A model generated the notes under the pieces. The model ran no database searches, was not told the origin of the DNA, and saw only the letters and a list, made by a program, of their open reading frames with translations. 64,000 bases of DNA from Branchiostoma floridae. Taxonomy: Eukaryota > Chordata > Leptocardii > Amphioxiformes > Branchiostomatidae. The stretch spans positions 15,812,971 to 15,876,970 of the forward strand of contig NC_049991.1 of the NCBI RefSeq assembly GCF_000003815.2, written 5' to 3'. The position numbers and the translations under genes were made by a program. Of this stretch, positions 1 to 12,600 are shown one piece after another (positions within the stretch are counted from its first letter, which is position 1; the number at the start of each line of letters is the position of its first letter).

Positions 1-179
1 CTACATGTAAAGACGCTGTTGGCAGAGCTTTGATATTGAAAGTTTTACATAACATGTACATGCATGTTGAATGCTGATAACGTAGTCCACAAACTACACT
101 TAATATGTACATAAAGGATATGATACAGCTTGTGCAGCTTGTTGCAAAGAAGACATTCATTGCATTTCTAGATGAGATC

Positions 180-595
180 TATAAGGCCTAGGAAAAAATG
201 ATGTGTTTCCTGTTTCCCTACCTACCCTAGAAAAACCTGCCAACCCTAGACTTTTTTGGGTGGGCAGTGGAGTCACATAGCTTCCAGTTAGAATTTTTAT
301 TCAGCCTGCTTCCTATTGAAGTAAAAACACTGCTTGTCCAATCTAAAGAATGATAAATGTACCTATCAATACTATTATGCACAAAATTATAGTTTGACAT
401 TGAAAGACAAGTGTCCTCATGTATTTCAGTTTCCTTTGTTCAACTGCATTGTAATATGTCTCACTAGAGTTTTGGCCAGCTTAAAAAAATATTATAATAC
501 AAGAAAAAAAAACGTAATCCCTACCTACCAACCCTAATTTTTTCAGGACTGAAACAGGAAACACAACATTTTTTTCCCTATGCCTAAGACAGCAG
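180..595. repeat. Inverted-repeat (MITE-like) element downstream of IQCE
   Basis: The left arm near 187-220 (aggcctaggaaaaaatgatg, then tgtttcctgtttc) is the reverse complement of the right arm near 550-590 (gaaacaggaaacacaaca, then cctatgcct). The interior shows the motif cctgccaaccctag. A related half element (cctacgaaaaaaaatgttc, then aaaacctgccaacc) lies at 44270-44340. It occupies what would be IQCE 3' UTR or flank; a candidate minus-strand AATAAA at 296-301 lies inside it. Confidence 0.6.
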
Positions 596-637
596 CAGTG
601 CAAAGATGAGGGGAAACATTGCTTATTGCACGTGACG

Positions 638-3600
638 TCACTCCACCTCCATGATTCTTCTGGGAGCAGGGGTGGGTCTACGGATGGTGGGCATGACGAC
701 GTCGTCAGAATCAGAGTCGCTGTCGTTACTGGGGGAGGCAGTACGGACGTCAGCAGCTGACCCTGAGGTGCGAGACCCAGCGGATGACCGGCTAGGAACC
801 GGTGGGTCCTGTGGGGAAGGAGAGTCCATTGTGAAAAGTTAGGAGGGGGGTCATCGAAACATTTGTCAATATGAACTAGTTTAACTGTACTGTAATATCC
901 AACACAAAAATTGGACTCACCCAAATTTTCGACTGAACAGCACCAGTCTTTGTCAAGGAACGAACAATCCACTGCTGTCGTGACATCACGTTATGCAGAT
1001 AGAACACGTGACTCACTCAGAAAGCAGTAGATCATAGGTTTCAGGAAGTCTATGGTACCCACCAATCTACAGCACTGGATTATTCATTCCTTGACAAAGA
1101 CTGGTGCTGGTCAGTCAAAAATTTGGGTAAGTCCAATTTTTGTGCTGGAATTTACAGTTAAACCAGTTCGATAAAGACATCTACCAACACAGATGCGCTT
1201 TCAAGTTAAGATTAGTCAATATGAGTCAACCAAACTGAAAAGTCCAATTCCTTCTGATTCCAGAACTTTGAATGTCAACGTCATTGAAAACATTTTCACT
1301 GCAGTCTATTGTTAGTGCACTTAGTGGTATGCACAGCAGTCCACTCAACAAGAGTTGCTTCAATCTTTTTGGATGCTCCCTTTTCACTGCTATTGCCAGA
1401 GGACAGACTCACTGTTCATTAGAGGCGTCTTACAGAGCTTGTTATATGTAATAAAGCTGCCGATTTGTTCACTTAAAGTTTCTGCAGACACAGCAGGCAA
1501 GGAGAGAGTAATTGACAAACTATTCTTGGCACCTGTTATCTTACAGCATAAGCTACAGGGTTGGGCAAGTTTCTAAAATTCACTTGTCCTATTAGGCAAG
1601 CACATAAAAAATTTACTTGCATGAACCAATTTTTCACTTGCCCAAAATTCAAATGTCACTATTACTAGTATATGCATTTTCACTTCCAGCAATGGAATTC
1701 TCTGTTGACCATTGTTGGATGTCATGACTGTAAAAAGTAACAAGTATATCAAAATTGGACTCAATCAATGGAAAAATCTTACTTGCCCAATTGGTCATGC
1801 ACTTGCCCGAACAGCACTTTCTCTTGCCCTGGACAATACGGCTAGTTCACTTGTCCAACCCTGAGCTACACCGTCTACTACAGTGTTTCATATCATTCTA
1901 CTTTTATACTCAAAATTCTCAAACTGAAATTCTTTTAGTAAAGGTGCCAAAATCTGTGACACACTCTATGTGAAAAAGAGGGCACACAGTCTGTAGGTAG
2001 CAGAAAACCAAACAATACTAGAAAGAAGTTTGAGAGTTTGAAACGTTAGAACTAGCTTGTTAGAGACAGAAAGAAGAGAGAAAAAGGTCCATACCCTCAA
2101 CCTGTCACCGGAGGCAGTGCTTCTTAAACTCCCTGGGACAAAAGAGCGAAGTGAATACATTACAGTGTGCAATTAAGGAAAGTCCGTGCAAGTAGACAAA
2201 ACATTGTGCAAGTGAAGACAAATTGTCGTGAGACTCAGAGAGACTCCAGAAAACCGACAAAACAAAGATGCATCACTGGGACTTGAGAGAAACTGGCATG
2301 TCTGAAAAATGAAGATTAATTGGTCTAACTTGGTCGGAGCTAATCAACGAGGACAATCGTCTTTTCACTATAGCAGCTCACCTGTCAGAAACCCAACACT
2401 ACAACAACCTTATCCTCCCATTGGAACCACTTTACTACCTGGGCTCTACCCAAGGAATGGGTATCGAATGTGAGAATAGGCACTTAAGTATAGGCTAGAA
2501 TTCTATTGGGATTAAGAACTTGTTTCAATCATCCTGTTAGTGCACCATGGTTTCTTTCGAGAATCCATCAAATTCATGTTTTTGTCGTACCTGTCATGTA
2601 GCAACGCTGTGTATGATGACGTTTGGGACTGTGAAACAATTTCTCAGTCACTAATGAGAATGATGAAAACAAGTTCTCGATCCCAATTGTCGTCATACAT
2701 TGTGATGTTACATGATGGATTTCTCATAGGACTATATTTGATGGATTTGCTGAGGAAAATGTGGTACACTAGCAGGGGGCTTGGAATAAGTACGAGGATG
2801 CAGTACTGGGGGTGGGAGGTTTTTGTGACAGTAAAATTGATGGGTGGAGTTGTCTGCTTAGAAGAAATAGATCTCCATGAAAAGTAGCATTTGAGACTAT
2901 CATCAATCAAATCTGTAAGCGAGATTTTGGTCTGTGACAGGTGTGGCTGTCCTTAAGCAGCCGTGGACTACTAGTAATTGCCGAATTGTGCCAAATTGCA
3001 TAATTGCAAAGTGGTACAAATTGGTGCCTGAGATTTGCAAAATGGCATAAACTCATAGGGAATCCGACGGATTTTGGAGCACGCAGACACGCCGTAGAAC
3101 TTAACGTGCAGGCAAAACTTTGTGTGCAATCACTGTAACAATAAGAACTTTCTGGCTGCAAGTCTCCAATAGATACATAGGAAAAGGTGCTGCTGGTACT
3201 TACCTCTACTGGAGGGTCTACTTGGGGGTCTGCTTGGCGGTCTACTGGAGGGTCTGCTAGAGGGTCGTGAGACTACCACATCATCCTCGTCACTGCTGTC
3301 ATCAGCAGTGGTGGTGTCCATGTCACTCTTACTGCCAACCTGTCACAAAATACATGTACCTCGTAAAACACTGTCTCCTCTAAACTAACTAACTTAAAGA
3401 TAATTAATTCATGACATGAAACAGCCAGAGCAACCCAACTACCCAAAGGCTATTACAAAGAGATAGCCCTGGTGACTGAACTAGGGTGGGCCACTTACAT
3501 GACCAGAGCAATATTTATGATGAAAAGCAAAATTACAGATTTATTTTGATCAAAGAGTACAACTTTCATGAAAGAAATCTAGAGAAATTGCACGTCTATT

Positions 3601-6600
3601 TTGAGACCTCTTACATTATAGACAACACTCATATAGACAACACAGTCCTCAAATTGCACATAGAGGTACATAGGGGAAGGACTAAAGAAAGCTTTTGCTG
3701 GATGTAACCATAGTACTCAAACCTTAAAAGGAGGATGAGACTGTATGTCCTTACATACAGTAGAAGTCAGTTACTAGTAATAGCACAATGGATAACTGCA
3801 CACTTCTGTTAATTGCATGGAGTCCCAAAGTCCTGTAGTGATGTGGTCCGGCTGAATAACTTCGCATTGTTGCACCATCTGGATAATTGCACAAAATGTG
3901 CTGGCAAATGGGGAGTGCAATTAACTGGTTTCTACTGTATACAGCCAAATACATGAAATCAAATCAATATTCTAAGATGAGAATGTGTAAGAAATGTTGC
4001 CTACCTCTTTCCCCATGATGCCCTGCCTGCCCCAGTGTCCACGGACTGATGACTGGATCAACATGGCCGCCTCGTCACGATCCAGACTCTTCCTGCGCGG
4101 GCTGGTGGTGATAAACAATGTGATGTTTTTGATAAACAATGTGATGTTTGTGATAAACAACTTGATGCTTATGATAAACAACTTCATTTGCTGTGCATGC
4201 CAAACAGCCAAACCAATAAATAAATAAACCACAGTCTCTTTTGGTGACCATTTTAAATAAAAAATTCACAGGGCTAGCCCTTTGTAATAGCCACAGGCTA
4301 GTTAGGCAACCCTGGCTGTGTGTGCTGAACAGCCAAACCAATAAATTGCCAAATAAAAATAAAACTAAAACTTAATGTTTGTGATAAACAACTTAATGTT
4401 TGTGATAAATAACTTATTATGCTTGTCAGCTTGTGATAACTTGACGTGAAGAATATTTCATTGTGATTGGCAAAAGTTTGAATCCAAAATCCAACAGAAT
4501 TATGTATTTCTCTACTAGTGTCATATTGATTGTACTGACAGTATTGCTGAGATCAAGATTGAGATCTTTGGTTGACAGTGATCAGGATTATGATCTCTAC
4601 CTGTAGAATCGCTGACTCTGCCAGATCATAATCTCTACCCTGACATATGGTAACTCTTTGTAAATTGTAGGCAACATTACCATACAGTTATGAAAAATAC
4701 TTCAGTCAAGAAAGTGAAAGGCAAGGATTGTTCAGGCTTGTACTTTCAAATATGCTGACCTCTGAAATGAGAAAACTTGACCTTTGAATTGAGAAATTTT
4801 TACCTTTAAAATGGCAAATTTTGGCCATCAAAATGAGCAATTTTGACCTTTGAATCTTTTACCATTAAAACAAGAAAACTTATTTGTTATACAGATCTGA
4901 ATGACAAAGTCTGCAGTGATGCATGTTTAAAAGTGACATTTATATATTACTTCACATGAAAATGTGACACTTTTAATATCATGCTTGATGGTGTTCAAGA
5001 AATGGAACATAACTGTTCCTGTTCCATGAAAGATAATTGGATGGAACCTCTTGGTTTTAAGAGGGGCCACGTAATGGAATGCCTTTCTCCCTGACTTACA
5101 ATTCAATTCATTGAACTATTTGGGTACAATAAAAAAAAACATACAAATCACCACCCATCCATAAAATGTTCCCAACACTGCTTCTACAGGACTCTCCCTA
5201 TAGAACAATACTCTAACAGCAGCTAATTATTGTCACCTTTGCTTGCTTAAAAGATCTCAATCCTAACCCTAACCCTATTACCCCTAACTGCAGATTGTTT
5301 ACCTCTAACCTTAACCTGTTTACCCCTAACTCTAACCCTCTTACTGATGCTGTATTACTGTACAGTAGTAGATGTCTTTGAATTTTTAAAAAATATGGCA
5401 GTCCTACAGTACCCAGCGGAATTATGACTATGAGGGTTGACATTACTACCTATCAACACAACTGTATGTACCTCCTCTCCTTGTCCTGTAGCTGGTCTGA
5501 GCGCGCCCAGTGCCCGCGTACAGAGGACTGCACCCGTGTGGCAGCAGACTCCATGTCACTACTGGACGCCTCCTCGCTCTCCGTTTCTGTCTCCTCCTCC
5601 CCCAGCTGTCTCTGCCGTGTGAAGTGTCCGCGTACGCTGGACTGGATCAGCTCAGTAGCCTGGAGGTGTAGGGGGAGAGAAATGTCAAAAGTTAAAAGAA
5701 GTCAAACCCAACAAAACTAGTATAATGTACACTTAAGTAGCACAGCATAGCCATAGAATGTAGTTCATAGCACCTTTTTTATCTATTATACATGTTGTTT
5801 GTACCTGCATTTAGCCCTTGGGCAAGAACTTGCAATAAAATATATATTTTTTGGTTGAAGTTAACTAGAGTGAACCACATAAAAAACTGTAGTTGCACTG
5901 AAAATTGATAGCTCGGTATGAAAAAAATTTTTTGGGGAGCATATGGACATCACAATGATTATATTTTATTGTCCATAATGTTATTTTTTCATAAATATAG
6001 CACTTTGGTACATACAACTGCTATTAAACTACATTTTCTAGCAAAAGCTACTTGCTCTAATTGTGAGTAGTTATTAGAATACAAATGTATTTTTTTCTTA
6101 CTAGACAGAGTCATAATCTTTATTCCCTCACCTGATTAAGCTCCTCTTCTTTCTGACGCTACAGGAACAAGAAAAAAACGTTAAACGTAAAAAATACTGC
6201 TTATTTAAGCTGAACAGATAGACAAGCAAACGTTCCAGCAACATGAAAAACAAGGGCTTCTCAAAATAAGCTACACAAGACAATTTTTTTTAAAGTTTAG
6301 CATACTGCTTACAGCACCTACACAGATCAACGTTTGCAAGAATTAGTTTCGAATATCATGAGATACCGATGTTTTGTGCTTTCTCCAGTTCTTCTGTATC
6401 TTGGCAGCAGCCATGTCCTGTTCCTGTCTCTCTTGTTCTTCTCTCTCCCTTCTCTTCCTCTCTCGTTCCTTCTCCTGTTGTGTCTCCTCGTCCCTCTCAG
6501 CGGCCAGGCGTTTCCTCATCTGTCTCCCCTCCTCTCTGGCTCGGTGACCTCTCCAGTTTTTCTGCAACATCAAAATAAGAAATCAGCCTACATGGCACTC

Positions 6601-9600
6601 TACAGGGGGTGTATCTAGGAATGGTTCAGGCAGGTAAGTTGGATGCTCACCGGGTTTCCTCAGGGGGAATGGGGCAAATAGAGACTGATGGAAGTAATCT
6701 AGAAGAATGTAGCGACCAGGTACCCACATACTTTCACTCCTAGTAAAATGCTATCATTTAGAAGTCACCACGGATTAAAGTTCACAGAAATTATCCTCAG
6801 ACAAAAGAAAGAATGCAGGCTCATAAGTTGCAATTCACAGGAATTACAGAAAGTAAAGGCTTTGCAAATATCAAACTGAATCATCCAACAGTATCAACTT
6901 GGCAGCTTAACCATACAAGTGAAGAATAAAGGCCTTTACTGAGACTTCTCCCCCCAAAATGAAGAATTCCATACCTGTATGCTGCGTGCTGCAGAGTCCT
7001 GCTGTTTAGCCTCCCGCTCTTCTCTCTCCCGCGCCAGCCTCTCCTGTTTCACCTTGATGAGCTTCTCACGAAGACGAGCCACTTCTGCATTCAGGTCCTC
7101 TACCTCTTTCCTGGAAAAAAAATTTGTTCTCCATCATTAGTTGTGTTGTGGTCAGGTTAATACTACAGTAGGGCCATAAAATATGGAACAAGTACTGTTC
7201 TTCTTTTACCATGTTTCTTTTTATACCTTTAAAGTTATCAAACTTTAGAATATCAGCGAGGCAGAGAAGAGTTCAACTTTCCGTTTCCTGACAGAATTCA
7301 AGAAGGCTACATGTTCTTACTTTTTCTGTCACATGACAATACAAAACATAGAAGTAGTAGGCTGTACGGAGATTGCGGAGAAGCAAATTTGGAAAGACAA
7401 AAGGCCCATTCACGAAGTGCAACCTTTTCAGCAGACTATTCATTATTCATCATCATTTGTGATGCGTCAATACAAAACCTGTACAGTAGTTACAGATGTA
7501 GGTTGTACTCACTCCTTCTCCTGGGCTTGGTTCCTGTAAAAGTTGCGATCCTCCTTCAGTCTGTGGACAGTAGACTTCAGCTTGTCTCTCTCCTTCTTGT
7601 AGTCCTCATTATCTACAGAAAAAGGGTACAAGTTTTAAATTAAGACAACTTCTTTGATCCATACCTATGTATTCAGATGTTACATTATGGTAATTTCTAT
7701 CTTTAAAATGTTTAAGTCTATCTTGTCTCAACGACCAGGTCAGGTTGAAAGACTATGTAGGTAGGTAACTTTCCAGTAGTGTGATGAATGTTTTGATGAA
7801 GGCCGTTGCCTTGATTATTCGGGAAAATATAATCTTTGAATCCTTTCCCCACAATTGCATGGTCTGTTAGCTTATCCATGCATCACATACTGTAATTCAC
7901 TTTGTCTTCTCGGTACCAAACTTTCACTGTCTGAGAAAATTTAACTTGTTCTTGGAACTAAATGTTCACTGTCGTGGCAAGTGCACATGAAAAAAAGGCT
8001 GTGAATTATTTGTTATCAGTAATGATAAGTTCACGTTACAGTCGTCACCGTGAAAACCGTGAACATAACAGTACATTGAAAAAATCAGGAATTACAGTAC
8101 TCTTTTCCCTCATTTTTGTTACATTGCCTCAAAGAAGATCCAAACTGCGATAGGAAAACTTTCAAGTACATGCCTTAATCAAAGGAGAAAGTAATTATTT
8201 AAAGCACCAAACAGTTGGTCTCACCTTTTTTGTCATCTGCTTTTGAAGAAACCAGAGAAGCCTGGGACCCCATGGCTGATCTGTCCTGTAATGGGTTTAC
8301 AAAAATAACAATGTTACAACCGACGGATAAGTTTAAGTACTGATTATCTCTTTGCGGCAATGCTAGTCCATATGAGATCACAAGGTAGTAGTAGTATGTG
8401 GGACCGTGTAGCGCAGTGGCAGTTTCTTCGGCCCGTGACCGAGAGGTTGTGGGTTCGAATCCGCCTGCTGTATTACCGATCTTGTGCCCTTGGGAAAGGC
8501 ACTTTACACGACTTTCCTCACTTCACTCAAGTGAAAATGAGTACCTAGCTTCGGCTTGGGCTGTCCTTCGGATAGGATGTTAAATGGAGGTCCCGTGTTT
8601 GGGGAGAGCAACACCCCAAGCACGTTAAAGAACCCACCACATGTGCGAACATCCACCCGAGCGGATCAAACCATTCCGGCCAAAATAGGGGTAGGGAATC
8701 TCCCGAGCAGCCCTCGTAACCCCTACTTCGCCTATTGGGTCAGTTAGTCCTCACTCATAGTGAGCAATTGGGCTGGTCTCAATCATGATGTTTCTGACCT
8801 AGGGCGAAGAGTTGCTGTTACAGTAACTGTTCCAATCATGTAACCTGTAACCTTGAGTGGCCTTCATGGCCTTGTTACGTGGTGACCATTGAGTAAAAAA
8901 AAAAAAAAGTATCCAGTTCACAAGGTCAAGGTCAGGTTCAGGTTCAATCCCCAGTATTCTTGGCATAATGCTGTGGCACTTAACACAACTGTCCTGTCTC
9001 TACCAAGGTATAAAACTAGGTACCTGACTTAGGGGAGGTAAAAAGCAGTGAAAGGAGATGAATGAGCTCTGCTTTCAAATACCGTGTCCTAAACACAGTG
9101 GATAAAAGCCCACTACTCCCACCATGTCAAAAGGGCATAGGGACTACATTTACCTTTTCCTTTTACCTCTCAGTAACAAAAACAGGACAGGAGTTACTTG
9201 TAACATACTTTCCCTAGTAAACAAAGTAATCAGGCAATCAACTCTTTGTACTGAAAGAGTTGCTTTAATACCTGATTGAACAAATGAAAATAAAAAAACT
9301 GCACATACCTGTTCCAGTTTCTTGATCTTATCCAGGAGTTCCTTCCTGTCCCCGTCCATAGCCTTGTCCAGGTCCTGCCGCAGGCCCTTGTTCTCTGCCT
9401 GCAGCCGCTGGTTAGCATCTGTCAGCCTCAGGATGGTGTCGTTTAGGGCCTTCACCTTAGCACTGGACTCTTTGGATGGGGGTCTGAAACAGAGTGTTTT
9501 CAAGATTGATTAAAGAGATTAAAAATGACAATGACAATGATCGTTATTGCCTATCCATTTCCAACTTGGGATAAATGCACTCAGTTAAATAACTTTAATA

Positions 9601-12600
9601 GAAGTGTAGAAAAAAATGTTACATTCTATCCAAAACTACAGGGTTTCTTCTTTCTTTTTAAAACACGAGAAAACAAATATTACATGGTAGTCTTTAGATG
9701 ACATAAGGTATATGAACACTTCGTCCTTGCAGAAGCCACATACCAGCTTATGAACACTTCGTCCTTGCAGAAGCCACATACGAGCTTGATATGACTTATT
9801 GAGAACACACAAGAGGAATAACATTCAAATGAAAATTTGATTCATGCAAAATAAAAACCTCACCTTTCCTTTGAAGACTGTGGTGCAGCTTGTAATCTCT
9901 GCATCTGGAATAACACAAAAATTAAACAATGCGGTGAGAAACAGAAAAAAAATCCATATTTTTTAGATTGTTGGCAGTAAAAAAAAAAGAACAGAAAAAG
10001 AAAAGTACATTAAAGACTCATTTTAAATAGTCATTTCAGTTTAACACACACCTCCTGAAAGTAAATGTCAGCCTGCATTTCCAACTCCTGCAGCCGGGTG
10101 GCTCTCATGTCATCTTTCATGGCACTGAAAAATACCAGATAAATGCTTTACAAATGCAGTATCTTTCAACAGACTCAACAGCAAAACACAAATTCTATTT
10201 AACGTTTACTACAGCTATCCTCAATTATATAGACATCTCAAGACAAAGTTTTCTTTGAATTCATCTTGCCAAAAGCACAACAAAAATTCAACAGTAATTC
10301 CATCACAAAGAGATAATCCTGTTGAATCTAAATACATGTCACAGAAGAATGAATCCATATCATATCCTTGATAGAATGCTATCATTACGGCTTACATATG
10401 ATCAATCATGATATTTTACAAATGAATAATTCAGAGAGTATGAAGTGAGAAGCCACTTACCTGATTGTGTTGTCCCGTTCTCTGATGGTCTGTTCTAGTT
10501 TTAATATTCTCTGCTTTTGATTGTTCACCATCTGTAGCATTGGGGGAAAATGTAACAATTGGATATGACATATTTTCATTCATCACAATGTTGACATATC
10601 AATGTATGGAATGAACAAACTGACTCAAAAGGGGACATGATAACAGGATAAAGATATCAGCAAAGAGCAAAACTGAGAATTGAACATAGGTTTTCTGTAA
10701 ACTTGAGGTACCAGTACGTGATAGAAAAGCTAAGAGACATTAAAAAGTTTACTTGAGTCAATTTTGGGTAGTTGTGAGTATTCTTACAAGACCATGCAAG
10801 GAAACTGAAAACAACCCAAACAGCAAATCATATCATAAAATAACAAACATGTTTCTGATTGGAATATCGAGAAGTTAAGAAATTTGCAACTGAACCTACC
10901 GTAGTGCTGTCTGGTTTGCTGTTGTACACTGCAGCTTTTAAGGCATTACTCTGGAGGGAGAAACAAAGGAGAAACATTAGGTGAATGATAGATACAAGAA
11001 GCCTGTATCATATTTTCCTATCTATCTAAATTTTATTATCAAAGACAGGGAAGTCTGCATATCAAAATTTCACTCATTGATTATTCAAGTTTACGAAAAA
11101 ACTTAAATTTCATGTCATAAAGTTCATATTTTAGAAGGATGGGATGAATGGGATGAGTCTGTCGCAACAAGCAAATTTCCGATCTGGGTCAGAGGGATGG
11201 GTCCTGGAGACAGCTCAGGTCAAAGATCTACATATTATGTTCTTGCTCTACTGCAATTGAGTGACCAATTATGACTTAACATTCACTGCTTTGCTGGACA
11301 AACTCACACTTCATATGAATCTAAATAAACAGAAAACACTACAATACCTTTGTGGGGTCCAGTAACTGCTCTATTTGCTTCTCCTGAAATGGGAAAAACA
11401 GTCGTATAAGATATTTCTGATCTATAACTATTGCAACTGTGTTACTGACTTTTCACAATAGAATCACCTTTTAGAAGAGGACAGAAATATACCTGAAGTT
11501 GCAATATGTTAAGACAAACTAAAATATACAAAACAAGTACTAAATGCACAAACCTTTGCTTTGTTTGCTTCCTCTAACCGACCCACCCGCGACTTCAGAG
11601 TATCGTTCTCTGTTTTCTGCTGAACTACAGTCTGTAGATAAAATCATATGAAAACAATATAGAGGAATAATTATAGCACAATCTTTATTTACTTGAAAAG
11701 CAGGACTGACAGATAACACATGTCTGAATGCGATGGGACAATGAAAGAGCTAACAGCTATACAATACCTATAAAGTCTACAACAAAGACAAATAGGTGTG
11801 TTTCTTATTACTATTATTAGTAAAAAGGAAAATTTCTCACCTTTTTCAAGTCAATAATTTCATCATACATGTCTTCCTGAGGCTTGTAAGCGGGTGTTCC
11901 TGATGGCACTGTGTAATGTAAGGCAGTGGTTTAGTGGTGAAATATGGCACCATCAGTAAACCGGGTGTTGCTCATATTGTGGCAAAGTGAATAGATCTAA
12001 GGTGTGAAAGAGTTGTTGTGCCAACTAATACATGTACAACAATGTACAACAACAGGACAGACATTACTTTAAGCAATTACAGTTGCAGCAGTAGCACATG
12101 TACTGGTAGCAGTAATGTTTCTTCCTCTAAAACAGCCTTCACAGCTTTTAATCACGATATGCATGTTCAATGTCTGTTCAATGTCTGGAAAAACATCTCA
12201 CCAAAACATACGGCCAATCAAAACAAAATTACTAGTAGCATGCTATAGTTGATGTTCAATTGACGAAGGAAAGACTATTATCTGTTTCTCGTTTCTTTAG
12301 TCTTTTTACTCTCTTTCTATATGATACTAAATGTAAACATCACACTCCTCCTCCCTAAACAAATTTTACTGCATCACCACCTACTCACATTTCTGAGTGA
12401 GGGGCACCTCCTTGTAAGATGACAAAGTCCTTCCCGTCATCACGGACTTCAGGTACTGGCTGGAGCTCGCCGTCGCTGCGTTCCTGCTGGGCGGCCGTCC
12501 TGTGTCCACGCCATTCCGGATACAACCGGTCAGAGCTGATGAATGTGTTAGTGTTATATTAGTGTTAATGCACCAGTTAAAAATGGGTTCTAAAGCTGCT

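Noticed and set aside
633..640. Perfect CRE (TGACGTCA) beside CACGTG
   Set aside because: It overlaps the IQCE stop codon at the 3' end of the gene and is probably chance.
8398..8583. Possible tRNA gene with a clean B-box
   Set aside because: It is part of a longer SINE with a poly(A) tail; the acceptor stem does not pair and the body continues beyond tRNA length.
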